Assembly: GCA_040007095.1 (NCBI GenBank)
Contig: JBDTVS010000029.1
Location: 1-26,240 of the forward strand
Length of the DNA stretch: 26,240 bases
From: JBDTVS01 sp040007095
GTDB taxonomy: Bacteria > Acidobacteriota > Vicinamibacteria > Vicinamibacterales > CAVVIG01
Reading direction: 5' to 3'
Every line of letters starts with the position of its first letter. Positions within the stretch are counted from its first letter, which is position 1. Shown here one piece after another: positions 21,946 to 26,240 of this stretch. A program made the translations under genes and the position numbers. The notes beneath the pieces are model-generated. The model did no database searches and had not been told where the DNA came from. It saw only the letters and a list, made by a program, of their open reading frames with translations.

Positions 21946-22715
21946 TGACGCAGACAGCGCGAAGCGGGAACAGAGAGGGTCTCTTGGAACCACCACGATC
22001 GCACCGTTCACAAGCAAGTCGCTCTGTTGTGTCTGCTGTGGCTCCGCTCGCGCTGCTGGTCCCATCGCTTCTGGCGATCCTGTGCCTGGCGGTTGCGCCG
22101 GTCGAGATCCGGGGCGCCGCGGTCACCGGCACCATCCGGGGACGCGTCGACGTGCGCCGGCCAGCACCGCTCATGGAGCGGCGTCCCACCGTGTCTGGCC
22201 TCGGGGCGGCGGCCCGGCCGATGTCCACCGATTCGATGCGGTCGGTCGTCTATCTGGAGACGGCGCCACGCGGTGCGTTCGAGCAGTATGAACCGGCTCA
22301 CGCCATCATGGATCAGCGCAACGAGACGTTTGCGCCGCACGTGCTGGCGATCACCACCGGCACGATTGTCGATTTTCCGAACAGCGATCGCATCTACCAC
22401 AACGTGTTCTCACTGTCGAAGACGAGATCGTTCGATCTTGGCCGCTACGCCGTCGGCCGATCCAAGTCGATCCGGTTCGATCGACCGGGAATCGTCCGCG
22501 TCTTCTGCGAGATCCATTCGCACATGAGCGCGTTCATCCTGGTATTCAGCCATCCTTTCTTCGTGATGACGGATACCGAGGGCCGCTATCGCCTCGACAA
22601 CGTCCCCCCTGGCACCTACACCGTCGTGGCGTGGCACGAAGGCGATTTCTCCGATCCGACCTCCGTGACCGTGCCGGGCGGTGCGACGGCGGAGCTCGAC
22701 CTCCCGATTCGATGA
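21945..22715 (+). CDS. Cupredoxin-like protein with carboxypeptidase-regulatory segment (256 aa)
   Basis: A hydrophobic signal or anchor (APLALLVPSLLAILCLAVAP, about 32-51) precedes a periplasmic domain. Copper-type ligands are visible: His152 in RIYHNVFSLS, then Cys188, His191, His193 and Met194 in FCEIHSHMSAFILV, as in plastocyanin-like proteins. The last 45 residues (TDTEGRYRLDNVPPGTYTVV) match the carboxypeptidase regulatory-like fold. Relatives are often labelled methylamine utilization protein, but no methylamine genes are here. It likely binds copper or transfers electrons in the periplasm. It is coupled to the barrel gene by TGATG and to the kinase by ATGA. The first 30 residues are polar, so the true start may be slightly later. 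Confidence 0.82.
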   Translation: MTQTARSGNREGLLEPPRSHRSQASRSVVSAVAPLALLVPSLLAILCLAVAPVEIRGAAVTGTIRGRVDVRRPAPLMERRPTVSGLGAAARPMSTDSMRSVVYLETAPRGAFEQYEPAHAIMDQRNETFAPHVLAITTGTIVDFPNSDRIYHNVFSLSKTRSFDLGRYAVGRSKSIRFDRPGIVRVFCEIHSHMSAFILVFSHPFFVMTDTEGRYRLDNVPPGTYTVVAWHEGDFSDPTSVTVPGGATAELDLPIR

Positions 22716-24583
22716 GACGCTTTTCCTCGCTGCGCAGCCGCATCTTTCTCGCGAGCGCCGTTCTCGCCGTCCTGTCGATCGGCGTGGCCCTCTTCGTCGT
22801 CAACGGACGGGTGACGCGGGAGGCGGAGCGCACGCTGCAACGCCAGGTCGAAGCGACGGGCACCCTCGTCGATCAGTTGAGCACGGCGCGGACGCATCTG
22901 TTCACCGCGATGGCGCAGCTGGTGGCGGACAGCCCGACGATCAAGTCGTCGGTCGACACCAACGACCCGCCGACCGTACAGAACGTCGCCGACGGATATC
23001 AACGTCAGCTCAACTCGAACCTGCTGCTGGTGACGCACAAATCCGGCCGCGTCCTGGCCATCGTCGGCGCCTCGGTTCAGACGGCCATGATGGTTGCGAG
23101 CCAGCCCGAGGTGCGCGGCGCGCTGACCGGCCGGGAGAGCGTCAGCCTGCTGTCGCAAGCCAACGGCGTCCTGCAGCTCGTGACCGTGCCGATCGCCATC
23201 GGCCTGACGCGCCCCGAGATACTCGGCACCCTGAGCATCGGCTTCCTGATCGATGACGCGGTCGCCGCGCAGCTGAAAGCGATGACCGGCAGCGACGTCG
23301 CCTTCGGGATGAACGGGCAGGTCCTGGCCGCCACGCTGCCGCCGGAGAATCGCCCGGAGCTGGCGGCCCTGCTCCGGCCGGGCAGTCTCCACCAGGCCCG
23401 GATCGGCCACGCGGACTACGTCGTCCTGCAACAGCGTCTGAGCGAACCGACCGAGGGTGAGTCGCAGGCCGGCCCGGTCGCGCTCATCCTTCGGTCGCGG
23501 ACGGAGGAGCTCGCGGGACTCAAGGCGATTCAAACCGCGCTCGGCGTGACCGCGGTGGTGGCCGTGATTCTCGCCACGCTGCTCAGCTTCGGGGTCGCTC
23601 GCACCATCACGCGTCCCCTGGCGGCGATCACGGACGCGATGCGCGACGTGGCCAGCACCGGCGACCTGACGCGCAGAATCTCCCTCCAGCCCCGCCCATG
23701 GGACGACGAGGATGCGCGGCTGCTCGCGGCCACGTTCAATACGCTGACCGAGTCGGTCGCCCGGTTCCAGCATGAGATCTCGCAAAAGGAGCGGCTCTCT
23801 TCGCTCGGCCGGCTGTCCACTGTGATCGCGCACGAGATCCGAAATCCCCTGATGATCATCAAGGCGTCGGTGCGCACGCTCCGTCGGCCCGACGCCGACA
23901 CGGCCTCGGTGCGCGAGGCGGTCACCGACATCGACGACGAAGTCGGCCGGCTGAATCGGATTGTGAACGAGGTGCTCGATTTTTCGCGGCCGATCCGATT
24001 CGAGCTCGCCTCCACGGACGTCAACGCCGTCTGCGCGCAGTCGACCGCCGCCGCGCAAGCGTCCCGAGCGGGCGCAGCCATCCACCTCGACCTGGCGCCG
24101 GTCCTGCCGCGGGTGATGACCGACGCCGAACGGCTGCGCATCGCGCTCGTCAACATGCTGGTCAACGCCAGGCACGCCGTGCTCGCGCGCGAAGAGTCCG
24201 CCGCAACCGCCAACGAGGCCGGTGTACACCCACAGGAGCAGTCCGGCCCGCCGTCTGGCGCCAGGCGCTCCGGATCGAGTCCTCCGGCTGCGGCGGCCCC
24301 GGCCATCACGCTGCGCACGGCGTGGCGCGAGGGACGGGTGGCGATCGTCATCGAAGATCGTGGGATCGGGATCGGCCCCGACGACCTGTCGCGTATGTTC
24401 GACCCCTATTTCACCACCAAGCGCGGCGGCACGGGCCTCGGCCTCGCCATCGCGAAGAACATCATCGAGGGACTTCGCGGTACGATTGCCGTCACGAGCG
24501 TCCCGGGCGTCGGCACGACCATCGCCATCGATTTGCCGGCGGACGAGAGCGCGTTCGGTCAACAGAAGCAGCGTGCGGGATAA
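22712..24583 (+). CDS. Membrane sensor histidine kinase with HAMP domain (623 aa)
   Basis: The N-terminal helix (IFLASAVLAVLSIGVALFVV, about 11-30) and a second helix (about 275-296) enclose a periplasmic sensor of about 240 residues resembling double-Cache domains (VTHKSGRVLAIVGA, then GVLQLVTVPIAIG, then EILGTLSIGFLIDD). A HAMP linker follows, then HisKA with the phosphorylated His374 in IAHEIRNPL. The ATPase domain has the N-box (Asn481, Asn485), EDRGIGIGPDD, MFDPYFTTK and GGTGLGLAIAKNII. Between the N-box and the next strand lies an unusual Ala/Ser/Pro-rich insert (about 493-531). The gene overlaps the cupredoxin stop by four bases. Its partner regulator follows 241 bases later. Confidence 0.92.
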   Translation: MRRFSSLRSRIFLASAVLAVLSIGVALFVVNGRVTREAERTLQRQVEATGTLVDQLSTARTHLFTAMAQLVADSPTIKSSVDTNDPPTVQNVADGYQRQLNSNLLLVTHKSGRVLAIVGASVQTAMMVASQPEVRGALTGRESVSLLSQANGVLQLVTVPIAIGLTRPEILGTLSIGFLIDDAVAAQLKAMTGSDVAFGMNGQVLAATLPPENRPELAALLRPGSLHQARIGHADYVVLQQRLSEPTEGESQAGPVALILRSRTEELAGLKAIQTALGVTAVVAVILATLLSFGVARTITRPLAAITDAMRDVASTGDLTRRISLQPRPWDDEDARLLAATFNTLTESVARFQHEISQKERLSSLGRLSTVIAHEIRNPLMIIKASVRTLRRPDADTASVREAVTDIDDEVGRLNRIVNEVLDFSRPIRFELASTDVNAVCAQSTAAAQASRAGAAIHLDLAPVLPRVMTDAERLRIALVNMLVNARHAVLAREESAATANEAGVHPQEQSGPPSGARRSGSSPPAAAAPAITLRTAWREGRVAIVIEDRGIGIGPDDLSRMFDPYFTTKRGGTGLGLAIAKNIIEGLRGTIAVTSVPGVGTTIAIDLPADESAFGQQKQRAG

Positions 24584-24600
24584 TGGCTGGTGGCTCAGCA

Positions 24601-24742
24601 GGTGAAAGTCTGGCGTTGCACCGAGACGAACGAGGCGCCCCGCAGGCAAGGCGCGACGACCGAGAATACCGGGAGTATTTGAGCGAGGAGCCACGCAGCC
24701 CCCGGGGATGCATCGCCCGTCGAATGCAGTCAGACTTTCACC
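24601..24742 (+). repeat. Dispersed hairpin element, copy C, inside an operon
   Basis: Perfect 12-bp ends GGTGAAAGTCTG (24601-24612) and CAGACTTTCACC (24731-24742) enclose a diverged version of copies A and B. It shares GGCAAGGCGCGA, then ATACCGGG, then GGGGATGCATCG. The central hairpin is AATAC-cggga-GTATT (24665-24679). It separates the kinase and regulator genes in the 241-bp gap 24584-24824, so it must be transcribed if they share an mRNA. Confidence 0.7.
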
Positions 24743-24778
24743 ACGGGCTGTCAGGGGCCCGTCAGTCACCCACCCGCT

Positions 24779-24813
24779 GGCCATCAGCCATTGACGATCA
24801 GCCATCGGATTCT
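24779..24813. repeat. Heptanucleotide array before the response regulator
   Basis: Units of 7 bases: GGCCATC, AGCCATT, GACGATC, AGCCATC and GGATTCT. The array ends 11 bases before the regulator start and occupies the place where the ribosome binding site should be. Confidence 0.6.
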
Positions 24814-24824
24814 GCCAACTCCAC

Positions 24825-26187
<1,363 letters not shown>

Positions 26188-26192
<5 letters not shown>

Positions 26193-26240
26193 TGTCCTGC
26201 GTTCGACGATTTAGTACACGGCTTCCGGCGCGCGGCGCCC
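26188..26240 (-). repeat. Right copy of 53-bp terminal inverted repeat, possible IS end
   Basis: This is the reverse complement of 4-56 with one mismatch. It begins ACTAGTGTCC and contains the last stop codon. Because the regulator is complete, the repeat abuts the gene rather than truncating it. It supports the view that both window ends run into copies of one element. Confidence 0.8.

Overview
The window is GC-rich, tightly packed bacterial chromosome. The gene repertoire suggests an uncultured soil member of the Acidobacteriota, probably a Vicinamibacteria-like lineage. This rests on the lineage-typical conserved hypothetical proteins, the metalloprotease/propeller/beta-barrel giant, the SCO and CusF-like fusion, the ferredoxin next to complex I subunits, and the many short intergenic repeats; no rRNA or marker phylogeny was possible. 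I see no tRNA, rRNA, CRISPR array, phage gene or complete transposase gene.

Layout. 1-56 is one copy of a 53-bp sequence that recurs inverted at the other end (26188-26240). 234-1061 holds two small conserved hypotheticals (+). 1396-3903 is a penicillin-acylase-family N-terminal nucleophile hydrolase (-). 3936-5522 is a DinB-like protein followed by a YheT-type alpha/beta hydrolase (+). 5575-6276 is a DUF72 protein (-). 6484-8135 is a lipoprotein SCO copper chaperone with a CusF-like front domain, overlapping a transglutaminase-like hypothetical (+). 8077-8774 is a two-gene envelope/zinc-ribbon unit (-). 8872-9594 is an endonuclease/exonuclease/phosphatase-family enzyme (+). 9638-13293 is a minus-strand run: ECF sigma factor, zinc-binding anti-sigma factor, TlpA-like thioredoxin, a 74-residue hypothetical and an acyl-CoA desaturase. 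13686-16868 is a 1060-residue secreted gluzincin + WD40-like propeller + outer-membrane barrel protein (+). 16990-18501 is a TPR protein with two retropepsin-like domains (-). 18762-20068 is a ferredoxin-nuoB-nuoI cassette (-). 20095-20580 is a secreted hypothetical (+). 20728-26192 is an outer-membrane barrel protein, a cupredoxin-like protein, a membrane histidine kinase and an NtrC-type sigma54 activator (+); the first three genes overlap by 1-4 bases.

How the genes work together. Most of the window serves the cell envelope and redox/copper handling: the SCO/CusF protein, TlpA thioredoxin, cupredoxin, desaturase, an ECF/anti-sigma pair and a two-component system next to its likely periplasmic and outer-membrane partners. 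The most coherent candidate for an undescribed system is the 20728-26192 operon. In it an outer-membrane protein and a periplasmic cupredoxin are translationally coupled to a sensor kinase and a sigma54 activator.

The non-coding DNA is unusually structured. It holds (i) the terminal 53-bp inverted repeat abutting CTAG at both ends, (ii) three copies of a ~110-140 bp hairpin family with a compensated internal stem, (iii) four tandem heptanucleotide arrays with different sequences but the same 7-base period, all at gene borders, and (iv) four imperfect repeats with a 9-base period, two of which run into the 5' ends of coding regions. Several genes carry a TAnnnT -10 box only 5-11 bases before the start codon, which suggests leaderless transcripts.
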